This document shows, one piece after another, positions 1 to 6,129 of a stretch of DNA of 6,129 nt (position 1 is its first letter; each line of letters opens with the position of its first letter). The stretch is from Candidatus Agrococcus pullicola (GTDB lineage Bacteria > Actinomycetota > Actinomycetes > Actinomycetales > Microbacteriaceae), in contig DXDC01000185.1 of the NCBI GenBank assembly GCA_019115685.1, positions 1-6,129 of the forward strand, given 5' to 3'. The position numbers and the translations under genes were made by a program. The notes beneath the pieces were generated by a model, which was not told the DNA's origin, made no database searches, and saw nothing but the letters and a program-made list of their open reading frames with translations.

Positions 1-1336
<1,336 letters not shown>

Positions 1337-1343
1337 TGGTTTT

Positions 1344-1349
1344 CCCTCC
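1344..1349 (-). promoter_or_regulatory. Ribosome binding site of rpoB
   Basis: On the minus strand GGAGGG lies 7 nt before the TTG codon at 1336-1334. It is the only strong Shine-Dalgarno match near the start of rpoB and it decides in favour of the TTG start. Confidence 0.8.
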
Positions 1350-1473
1350 GTGCCGCGCGGGTCTAATACCCTTGCGGAGTCGACGTCACAGGCGGTTGCT
1401 CTCGGTCGCACGAAATGGCGCAGATGCCGACCGCAATATGAAGGCAAGAAGAAACTCGAGAGCGCAAATTACA

Positions 1474-1503
1474 ACTTTAGCCGCACAGCGAGGCAAATGT
1501 CCA
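1474..1503 (-). promoter_or_regulatory. Candidate rpoB promoter
   Basis: Read on the minus strand, TGGACA (1503-1498, 5 of 6 matches to the -35 consensus) is followed by an 18-bp spacer and TAAAGT (1479-1474), which fits the TANNNT form of the -10. Transcription would start near 1467, leaving a leader of about 130 nt before the TTG start of rpoB. A weaker alternative -10 (TATTAG, 1368-1363) lies much closer to the gene but has only a poor -35. The call rests on motif matching and spacing alone. Confidence 0.6.
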
Positions 1504-1521
1504 GCGCTGTCTCGAGTTTTG

Positions 1522-1549
1522 TGCGTGTCGCGCCTTGCGTGTCGCCCGT
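1522..1549. repeat. Two-copy 14-bp tandem repeat
   Basis: TGCGTGTCGCGCCT (1522-1535) is followed directly by TGCGTGTCGCCCGT (1536-1549). The first ten bases and the position-12 C are identical. It lies just upstream of the candidate rpoB -35, where an activator or repressor could bind, but a chance slippage duplication is equally possible. Confidence 0.5.
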
Positions 1550-1769
1550 TAGCGGTGTATTCACCGGAAAAACCACGGAGCCGGGTTCCCGAACGGTACT
1601 GCGGCACCCCTGGCATCGCCGGTATTCACCAGTGTTGTTCTTGCCAACCTGGGTCGAGATGCGCGTCCGCGGTCCGACTCGCCCCCATCTCGCGAATCTG
1701 CAGCTGGGACATCTGAACCGCCTCCGGCCGACACAGTGCGCACCCGGACAGGGATGGCAGACTGACGGA

Positions 1770-2618
1770 GTGATCGATGCGAGCGAACTGACCGCAACGC
1801 TCTCGAGCGGCCTCACCGCCGAGATGCGTCACTCGAGCTACGGCGGATGGCAGCTGGTCGTGGACGGCACACCGCAGTCGCACGTCGACCCCGAGCGACC
1901 CGAATACCTCGCGTACGAATACTCCAGGAAGATCGGCTCCGTCATCGACGGCCGAGCCGACGGCCCCCTGACCGTGCTGCACCTCGGGGCGGGTGCCATG
2001 AGCCTGGCCCGATACATCAACCACACCCGTCCCGGATCCAGACAGCAGGTGCTCGAACTCGAGCCGGCGCTCGTCGACCTCGTCCGTAAGGTGGCTCCGC
2101 TGCCGAAGGGGGCGAGCATCCGGGTGCGCTACGGCGATGCCCGCGAAACACTGGGCAAACTACCGAAGGGACTCCTCGGCAGCGTGGACCTCGTCATCGT
2201 CGACATCTTCGCCGGCAGCCGCACGCCGGCGCACGTCACGAGCATGGAGTTCTATCGCCTGATCCGCGAACTGCTCGCACCGCAGGGCGCCGTCGTCACG
2301 AACATCGCCGACGGCAAGGGGCTCGCGTTCGCGAAGAGCCAGCTGGCAACGATGGATGCGGTGTTCGGCCACGCCGCCGCGATTGCCGACACGGGGCTGC
2401 TCAAGGGCAAGCGCTTCGGCAATGTCGTGGCCGTGGCAGGAACGGCGTTCGAAGTCGTCGACGGGCTGCCGCCGGAGGTCGGGCACGAGGTATTCCCCTC
2501 AAAGGTGGTGCGCGGCGCCGAATTGCAGCGGCTCATCTCCGGAGCACCCGTCGTCACCGACGCCTCGGCCATCCCGTCTCCGCCACCCGAGAAGCGCGCT
2601 TTCCAGCCTCGCAGCTGA
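1770..2618 (+). CDS. Spermidine-synthase-like protein (class I methyltransferase fold)
   Basis: The 282-residue product belongs to the spermidine synthase/aminopropyltransferase-like family with a Rossmann SAM-type fold. The nucleotide-binding loop is VLHLGAGAMSLARY (69-82), the acidic strand end is LELEP (95-99), YGDAR (121-125) follows, then VDLVIVDIFAG (139-149) and MEFYRLIRELLAPQGAVVTN (159-178). The DxxDPxGP segment that carries catalytic residues in true spermidine synthases is replaced by DIFAGSRTP, and the family's N-terminal beta domain is very short. Polyamine synthesis is therefore doubtful; proteins of this kind are often annotated spermidine synthase by fold only. The GTG start at 1770 gives the N-terminus expected for relatives; its GGAG overlaps the codon, so leaderless initiation or the ATG at 1824 are alternatives. 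It stands alone, divergent from rpoB and convergent with ddaH. No transmembrane segments are visible. Confidence 0.85.
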   Translation: MIDASELTATLSSGLTAEMRHSSYGGWQLVVDGTPQSHVDPERPEYLAYEYSRKIGSVIDGRADGPLTVLHLGAGAMSLARYINHTRPGSRQQVLELEPALVDLVRKVAPLPKGASIRVRYGDARETLGKLPKGLLGSVDLVIVDIFAGSRTPAHVTSMEFYRLIRELLAPQGAVVTNIADGKGLAFAKSQLATMDAVFGHAAAIADTGLLKGKRFGNVVAVAGTAFEVVDGLPPEVGHEVFPSKVVRGAELQRLISGAPVVTDASAIPSPPPEKRAFQPRS

Positions 2619-2657
2619 TCGTTCGCGTCTTCGGCGAGCGCGCCCGCGGCGTCGACT

Positions 2658-2776
2658 ATTCGGGAAACGTCCATGCAGCACGATCACCGCTAGGCATTTT
2701 GCGAACGGTCGAATCGCGGCGATTCGGAAAACGCCCATCGAGCATACGGCTGAGCAGGCATCTTGCGAATAGCTCG
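2658..2776. repeat. Imperfect tandem repeat with 64-bp period
   Basis: Two blocks recur exactly 64 bp apart. The 23-bp block at 2658-2680, beginning ATTCGGGAAACGTCCAT, matches 2722-2744, beginning ATTCGGAAAACGCCCAT, at 19 of 23 positions. AGGCATTTTGCGAA (2692-2705) matches AGGCATCTTGCGAA (2756-2769) at 13 of 14, with further similarity into TCG. The 11 bp between the blocks (2681-2691) have diverged. The period is not a multiple of three, and it lies between two convergent genes, so it is not coding. It could be a decayed duplication or the remains of an intergenic repeat family. Confidence 0.7.
2710..2726. terminator. Hairpin between convergent genes, possible bidirectional terminator
   Basis: CGAATCG and CGATTCG form a perfect 7-bp stem with a 3-nt CGG loop. 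There is no T-run on either side, so it is weak as an intrinsic terminator, although U-tract-poor terminators are known in actinobacteria. A smaller hairpin (ACGAC-GCGG-GTCGT, 2803-2816) lies 3 nt past the ddaH stop codon and is an alternative for that gene. Confidence 0.3.
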
Positions 2777-2819
2777 CGGCTGCCGAGCGCGACCACGCCG
2801 CAACGACGCGGGTCGTGTA

Positions 2820-3611
2820 CTACGCGGCGTTACTCGTGTCGACACCGCGCAAACGTACCGAAAGGCAGGTGATGCAGCCTTCGAGCTTCTCGAACTCGGA
2901 AACATCCACGACCGTCACGTCGTAACCCTTGCCGCGGATGAGCTCGATCGATTCGGGAGCCGACGCCTGCATGATGAGCTTGTTGCCGCCGAGGCTCACG
3001 ACGATCGCGCCGGTCTCCTCCGGCACGGGCATGAACGCGTCGCCGTACACTGCGGGGTCGTCGACGAGCGGCGGGTAGCCGAGCACGGTACCGTCGGGCA
3101 GCGCGGTAACGGCGCTCTTCAGGTGCAGCACCTTCTCGATCGGCACCTCGATGGTCTCGGCGCCGAACTCGCTCAGCAACTCGCGCAACTGCCGGACACC
3201 CTCGCTGTTGGTGCGGCCGCCGCGGCCGACCCACACGCGACCGTGCGACTTCAGGACATCCCCGCCATCGAGTGTTCCGGGAGCCTGGATGTGCGCGACA
3301 CGGTACCCGAGAGCGCGAACGGCCTTCTCGGTCGCGACGGTTTCGGGCTTGCGCTCATCCGCGCCGGGGCGGGTGATAACCGCAAGATCGCCGTAGACGA
3401 CCACGGTGTCTTCCACGAAGACCGAGTCGGGGCACTCGGGAATCGGGTCGACTTCCGTCGTGCGCCAGCCGTTGTCGTGCAAGACCGCGACGTAGTCATC
3501 CCACTGGCGCTGGGCGAGTGACATATCGACAGCCTCGCGCTCCCTGTGCGTCAACAGCCCGTCCGCGAGGCGAGGGCTGGTGCGGCGGATGAGAGCGTGC
3601 TTGTTGTCCAT
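2820..3611 (-). CDS. ddaH: N(G),N(G)-dimethylarginine dimethylaminohydrolase
   Basis: The 263-residue cytoplasmic enzyme of the guanidine-modifying superfamily would hydrolyse methylated arginines to citrulline and a methylamine. The active site is complete: nucleophile Cys249 in EGCITCLSVRLR (244-255), His163 in KVLHLK (160-165), and Asp115 in TLDGGDVL (113-120), the position that is Glu in the Pseudomonas enzyme and Asp in human DDAH. Substrate-contact segments DSVFVEDT (62-69), TRPG (80-83) and GGRTN (131-135) are also present. Length is normal for the family. I start at ATG 3611 because it gives the usual beginning (ALIRRTSPRLADGL from residue 6); a GTG at 3638 would add nine unlikely residues. 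No arginine-catabolism genes are visible nearby, so the physiological role is open. The related arginine deiminases are longer and carry other motifs. The stop is TAG. Confidence 0.93.
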   Translation of the reverse strand: MDNKHALIRRTSPRLADGLLTHREREAVDMSLAQRQWDDYVAVLHDNGWRTTEVDPIPECPDSVFVEDTVVVYGDLAVITRPGADERKPETVATEKAVRALGYRVAHIQAPGTLDGGDVLKSHGRVWVGRGGRTNSEGVRQLRELLSEFGAETIEVPIEKVLHLKSAVTALPDGTVLGYPPLVDDPAVYGDAFMPVPEETGAIVVSLGGNKLIMQASAPESIELIRGKGYDVTVVDVSEFEKLEGCITCLSVRLRGVDTSNAA

Positions 3612-3618
3612 TCTCAAG

Positions 3619-3624
3619 AGTCTA
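3619..3624 (-). promoter_or_regulatory. Candidate -10 element for leaderless ddaH mRNA
   Basis: TAGACT on the minus strand ends exactly 7 nt before the A of the ddaH ATG, so transcription would begin at or next to the start codon. This agrees with the lack of a good Shine-Dalgarno sequence there. No recognisable -35 sits 17-18 bp upstream. Leaderless genes with only a TANNNT -10 are common in actinobacteria. Confidence 0.5.
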
Positions 3625-3791
3625 GACAGGATGACCACTCATTCTTCGCACCGGACCTCCCCGTTTCGATGAGTTTCCGTATTGACCGAGATTGAGATTC
3701 ACCGCAGCGGATACCGCGTGGCCGCGCGATGGGTCGACACGAGTTCGGCGCGCTTGACCGCGAGCGGCCCTGCGTGAGGCACCATGGGTAC

Positions 3792-4352
3792 ATGGAAGAG
3801 CTCGTCGTTGGATTCGACCGCACAACACTGCGGCCGACCGTCGACCTCGCACGCGCAAAATCTCGATTGCGTGAACTCGGTGACTCGCGTTCGCTGGAGT
3901 CGCTGCTCGAGCGAGCGCGCATCCTGGCCGCAATGGGCGAGTTCGAGCGATCCGCGTCACTCGCCGCATCGGCGGTCGTGCAAGCGCGCACCTCAGGTCT
4001 GCGAGAGAACGCGCTGCGAGCACGGCTCGTTCGAGCATCCGTTGCCGAGGCCCGCGGACTCTTCGATCGAGCGGTGCGGGAAGCGTCGAAGATCGTCGAG
4101 GAGGCGAGAAGCTCAGACCTGGTCGAGCTCTGGGCCCGGGCGCTGCAGTTGCGCGGCATCGCGCACTTCGAATCCGGCAGCACGCGGGAGGCAGTCGATG
4201 ATTTCACGCGCGCGCTCGCACTGCGCCGCGACGCCGAGGCACCGGGACACCTGGTGGATGAGAGCGAAGTCTCGCTGATGGTTGCAAGCGACCGGCTCGC
4301 GCGCGAAACCAACGCGGTTCCGAAACGCGCCGTGCATCCCCTGTTCGGCTGA
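3792..4352 (+). CDS. Small TPR-like helical-repeat protein
   Basis: The 186-residue protein is almost entirely alpha-helical with tetratricopeptide-like repeats, roughly at 35-68 (LLERARILAAMGEFERSASL), 72-105 and 112-145 (ALQLRGIAHFESGSTREAVD). The G-x-(F/Y)-x-x-A pattern of TPR helix A/B turns is clear at GEFERSA, GLFDRA and GSTREA. Such repeats usually form a groove for protein partners; no catalytic motif, signal peptide or membrane segment is seen. ATG 3792 is preferred because upstream residues of the same frame look like noncoding sequence; GTGAGG lies 12 nt upstream, which is a rather wide spacing. A TTGACC at 3754-3759 could be a -35, but I find no -10 at the right distance. It is divergent from ddaH and separated from the next operon by 214 bp with hairpins, so it is probably its own transcript. 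I do not know its function. Confidence 0.82.
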   Translation: MEELVVGFDRTTLRPTVDLARAKSRLRELGDSRSLESLLERARILAAMGEFERSASLAASAVVQARTSGLRENALRARLVRASVAEARGLFDRAVREASKIVEEARSSDLVELWARALQLRGIAHFESGSTREAVDDFTRALALRRDAEAPGHLVDESEVSLMVASDRLARETNAVPKRAVHPLFG

Positions 4353-4354
4353 CA

Positions 4355-4403
4355 ACCGAGCAGCAGTAGCCGCTGCTGGTGAGCAGTTCGGGCTAGCGCC
4401 CGA
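4355..4403 (+). terminator. Two consecutive hairpins after the TPR gene
   Basis: Just past the TGA at 4352, ACC-g-AGCAGC (4355-4364) pairs with GCTGCTGGT (4372-4380) around a 7-nt loop, with one bulged G. Eight bases later TCGGGC (4388-4393) pairs perfectly with GCCCGA (4398-4403) around TAGC. Neither is followed by a T-run, so this is a plausible but unproven terminator separating the TPR gene from the HEAT/MerR operon. Confidence 0.4.
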
Positions 4404-4515
4404 TCCGGTTGGTCGCGTTCGTGGCAGTGAGGGACGGAAGTCGGCCGCGTCGAGGCGTGATGTGAGCAAACCGGCATCGCGGCTATCAGACGAAAGAAGA
4501 GCACGCACGAATCGC

Positions 4516-4546
4516 TTGACATTGACACGGTGTCAAGGTTTCTACT
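4516..4546 (+). promoter_or_regulatory. MerR-type promoter and operator of the HEAT/merR operon
   Basis: A consensus -35 TTGACA (4516-4521) is separated by 19 bp from TCTACT (4541-4546). The spacer contains the perfect 7-1-7 dyad TTGACACGGTGTCAA (4522-4536), and two of the next three flanking pairs also match (4519-4539 overall). The over-long 19-bp spacer, with the dyad centre 2 bp upstream of the spacer centre, is the layout of known MerR-family promoters such as that of copA controlled by CueR. MerR proteins bind the dyad and twist the DNA to let polymerase align with both hexamers. The predicted start near 4553 falls just before the GGAGGTG ribosome site. The cognate regulator is probably the MerR protein encoded by the second gene. 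Confidence 0.85.
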
Positions 4547-4553
4547 GGAGTGC

Positions 4554-4560
4554 GGAGGTG
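4554..4560 (+). promoter_or_regulatory. Ribosome binding site of the HEAT-repeat gene
   Basis: GGAGGTG lies 6 nt before ATG 4567, an almost ideal Shine-Dalgarno sequence and spacing. It fixes the start of the gene, although the frame stays open for several hundred bases upstream. Confidence 0.85.
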
Positions 4561-4566
4561 GTCACC

Positions 4567-5244
4567 ATGACCCGAGTACAGAACACAGAGAAGCCTGCCG
4601 CAGCCCTGCGTGCGTCGCTGGATGCCCCGACATCTTCTTCGCGTCTGCAGGCGGCCATGGCCGCGGGAACGAATCCGCACCCCGAATTCATCGATGTGCT
4701 GATCGCCAGGTGCGCGGAAGAGCCGGACTTCTTCGTTCGCGACATGCTCACGTGGGCGCTCATCCGTCAGGACACTGCGACCACCGCGGAGCGTCTGTTG
4801 CCCGAACTGCGCTCGCGGATTCCGCAGGCGCGAAGTCAGGCCCTTCACACGTTGTCCAAGCTCGGAGACCCGGACACCTGGCCCGCCATTACGGCCTCGC
4901 TCCTGCAGGACGACGATGACGAGGTAGCCCGAGCCGCGTGGCGCGCGGCCGCCGCGCTCGTACCGCGAGAGCAGGTGCCTGCACTCGCGTGGACCCTCTC
5001 GACGCAGTTCAACCGCGGAGGCCGTGACGTACAGTTGAGTCTCAGTCGCGCGTTCGCAGCACTGGGGGACGCGGCCTCCCCCGCGATCGAGCACGCGAAG
5101 CACTCGCAAGACGAGGGCGTTCGAACCCACGCGACCGCAACGGAGCAGATCATGCAGAACCCGGAAGAAGGCTTCGACGCCGCGATCGAGGATGCCCGGC
5201 GCACCGTCGCGCTTCTGGGAGCACCGAGCATCGCCGAGGAGTGA
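4567..5244 (+). CDS. HEAT-repeat domain protein, putative effector of a MerR-controlled operon
   Basis: The 225-residue soluble protein is built of HEAT-like helical hairpins: about 22-50 (SSSRLQAAMAAGTNPHPEFI), 53-82 (DFFVRDMLTWALIR), 84-113 (ARSQALHTLSKLGDPDTWPA), 118-145 (DEVARAAWRAAAALV) and 152-180 (RDVQLSLSRAFAALGD). A charged C-terminal helix pair follows. I recognise this as an actinobacterial type usually labelled only HEAT repeat domain-containing protein; no biochemical role is known to me. There is no signal peptide or membrane segment. HEAT folds bind proteins or, in the AlkC/AlkD glycosylases, alkylated DNA, but I do not see those enzymes' motifs and would not assign that activity. 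It is the first gene after the MerR-type promoter and ends 4 nt before the merR-like gene. The start at 4567 is supported by GGAGGTG six bases upstream. Confidence 0.9.
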   Translation: MTRVQNTEKPAAALRASLDAPTSSSRLQAAMAAGTNPHPEFIDVLIARCAEEPDFFVRDMLTWALIRQDTATTAERLLPELRSRIPQARSQALHTLSKLGDPDTWPAITASLLQDDDDEVARAAWRAAAALVPREQVPALAWTLSTQFNRGGRDVQLSLSRAFAALGDAASPAIEHAKHSQDEGVRTHATATEQIMQNPEEGFDAAIEDARRTVALLGAPSIAEE

Positions 5245-5251
5245 ATCAGTG
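5236..5251 (+). promoter_or_regulatory. Ribosome binding site and GTG start of the MerR gene
   Basis: GAGGAG (5236-5241) overlaps the last codons of the HEAT gene and lies 7 nt before GTG 5249. The 4-nt gap between the TGA stop (5242-5244) and this start suggests coupled translation of the two genes. Confidence 0.75.
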
Positions 5252-6129
5252 CTGATCGGCGAGGTATCCGAACGATCGGGCGTTAGCGCACGAATGCTGC
5301 GCCACTACGACAAGATCGGGCTCGTGCGGCCATCCGAGCGGACGCAGGGCGGGTACCGCAAGTACTCGGAAGCCGATATTCGCAGGCTGTTCCATGTCGA
5401 GGGCCTCCGTTCGCTCGGGCTCGAGCTGCAGGAGATCGCAGAGGTGCTCGACGATCGCGCATTCCAGCCCAGCGAGATGGTGGAAACCCTTATCGAGCGC
5501 ACCCGCGAGCGCCTGGCCCGGGATGAGCGGCTGCTGCGACGGCTGACGCGCGTACACGCCGCGAGCCCCGACGCGTGGTCCGATGTGCTCCGCACCATCG
5601 GGCTGCTGCGCGGCCTCGGAGCAGAAGACGCCTCCGCCCGGCAGCGATTAGCGCTCGCACACGGCGGTGACGCCCAGCAGGATGTTCTGCCCCTTGTCGA
5701 TGCTGCGCTGCAAGAGCGCGACCCGAACTCGGCCGGCGCGATGGACTGGGCGTTGGCGCGGATGGGCGACGACGCGGTCCCGCCGCTCGCCGAAGCGCTG
5801 CAGGCACAGGATGCCGAGCAGCGCCGCAGGGCCGTGCTCGCGCTGCAGAAGATCGGGAGTCGCCGGGCGCTCGCCGCGCTGGCTCGAGGATTCGGGCATC
5901 CCGATCCGTTCGTCAGCGGAAGAGCGGCTCTCGTCCGCGCCAGGAACGGTCAGGCTCAAGTAATCCCGGCTCTGATCGATCTCATCGTCGAAGGACGCGA
6001 CGATGTCGAAGCGGCTGAAGTCCTGGGTGCCCTCGCCGATCGGAGGCGTCGCGAAGAGCAAGTCGTCGGCGCGATTGCCGACAGGCTCACGAGCAGTGAC
6101 GAATCTGCCAGGGCGCGACTGACGGCGGC
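5249..6129 (+). CDS. MerR-family transcriptional regulator with C-terminal HEAT-like repeats (cut by right window edge)
   Basis: 293 residues are visible and the frame is still open at the edge. The N-terminus is a classic MerR DNA-binding domain: helix-turn-helix IGEVSERSGVSARMLRHYDK (3-22), then IGLVRPSER (23-31), wing GGYRKYSEADIRRL (34-47) and second helical part VEGLRSLGLELQEIAEVL (50-67). A dimerisation helix rich in Arg/Glu follows (about 74-102). From about 105 the sequence becomes HEAT-like: VLPLVDAALQ (146-155), AMDWALARMGDDAVPPLAEA (164-183), AVLALQKIGSRRALAALARG (195-214), PFVSGRAALVRARNG (220-234) and VIPALIDLIVE (238-248). No cysteine occurs in the visible part, so a thiol metal or redox sensor of the MerR/CueR/SoxR kind is excluded. 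The GTG start has GAGGAG 7 nt upstream. By position and the upstream operator it most likely controls its own operon. Confidence 0.92.
   Translation, partial: MLIGEVSERSGVSARMLRHYDKIGLVRPSERTQGGYRKYSEADIRRLFHVEGLRSLGLELQEIAEVLDDRAFQPSEMVETLIERTRERLARDERLLRRLTRVHAASPDAWSDVLRTIGLLRGLGAEDASARQRLALAHGGDAQQDVLPLVDAALQERDPNSAGAMDWALARMGDDAVPPLAEALQAQDAEQRRRAVLALQKIGSRRALAALARGFGHPDPFVSGRAALVRARNGQAQVIPALIDLIVEGRDDVEAAEVLGALADRRRREEQVVGAIADRLTSSDESARARLTA

Larger units (their letters stand above)
1337..1769. other. Divergent intergenic region between rpoB and the methyltransferase-like gene
   Basis: This 433-bp stretch has no convincing coding region on either strand. It holds the candidate rpoB promoter and leader on the minus strand, two tandem copies of a 14-bp element (1522-1549, sharing TGCGTGTCGC), a short hairpin CGGTG-TATT-CACCG (1553-1566), a second GTATTCACC 65 bp later (1622-1630), and a 7-bp inverted repeat CGAGATG/CATCTCG (1655-1661 with 1686-1692). 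An open frame does run through the region into the gene at 1770, but its upstream part is antisense to rpoB and looks fortuitous. I could not find a convincing promoter for the plus-strand gene. Confidence 0.6.

Noticed and set aside
2763..3521. A 252-codon plus-strand open frame opposite ddaH.
   Set aside because: It overlaps the ddaH coding sequence, which carries a full set of catalytic motifs; the plus-strand translation shows no domain.
3784..4278. An alternative plus-strand frame starting at ATG 3784, closer to the GTGAGG sequence.
   Set aside because: Its translation is Ser/Arg/Cys-rich and patternless, whereas the frame from 3792 gives clear helical repeats.
3614..4528. A 304-codon minus-strand open frame opposite the TPR gene.
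   Set aside because: It is Ser/Arg/Ala-rich without recognisable motifs, runs across the divergent promoter region and the hairpins, and mirrors the TPR frame.
4282..4566. Upstream extension of the HEAT-repeat protein to 320 residues.
   Set aside because: The extension crosses the hairpins and the MerR-type promoter; ATG 4567 has a near-perfect ribosome site.
4567..5244. HEAT protein as an AlkD-like DNA glycosylase.
   Set aside because: Only the general helical-repeat architecture is shared; I could not place the catalytic Asp and Trp pattern of AlkC/AlkD in the sequence.
5246..6061. Minus-strand open frames at 5246-5557, 5305-5598, 5490-5807 and 5648-6061.
   Set aside because: All are antisense to the MerR-HEAT gene, which has an unambiguous DNA-binding domain and an unbroken frame to the window edge.

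Overview
The window looks like a chromosomal segment of a high-GC actinobacterium, most probably of the Microbacteriaceae. The basis is the GC-rich third codon positions, GTG and TTG starts, a -10-only promoter placed for leaderless transcription, and an RpoB N-terminus that resembles that family. The genus call is from memory of the family, not from a search.

Layout. 1-1336 (minus) is the first 445 codons of rpoB, running off the left edge inside the rifampicin-binding region. 1337-1769 is a long divergent intergenic region with a good candidate rpoB promoter. 1770-2618 (plus) encodes a stand-alone spermidine-synthase-like methyltransferase-fold protein. 2619-2819 is a convergent intergenic region with an imperfect 64-bp tandem repeat and weak hairpins. 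2820-3611 (minus) encodes a dimethylarginine dimethylaminohydrolase (ddaH) with all expected active-site residues. 3792-4352 (plus) encodes a small TPR-like protein. Two hairpins follow it. A textbook MerR-type promoter (TTGACA, 19-bp spacer holding a dyad, TCTACT) at 4516-4546 then drives a two-gene operon: a 225-residue HEAT-repeat protein (4567-5244) and, 4 nt later, a MerR regulator whose C-terminal part is itself HEAT-like (5249 to beyond the right edge).

How the genes relate. rpoB, the methyltransferase-like gene, ddaH and the TPR gene appear to be independent units. The HEAT/MerR pair is the one coherent system: an overstretched promoter that MerR proteins are known to activate, an adjacent cysteine-free MerR regulator, and a putative effector built from the same kind of repeats as the regulator's sensor domain. 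I infer an autoregulated module in which a HEAT-repeat surface senses a ligand or partner; nothing in the sequence says what that ligand is.

The other point of note is in RpoB. The arginine that contacts rifampicin (E. coli R529, M. tuberculosis R448) is replaced by threonine through a codon differing at two positions from CGC, in an otherwise normal rifampicin region.
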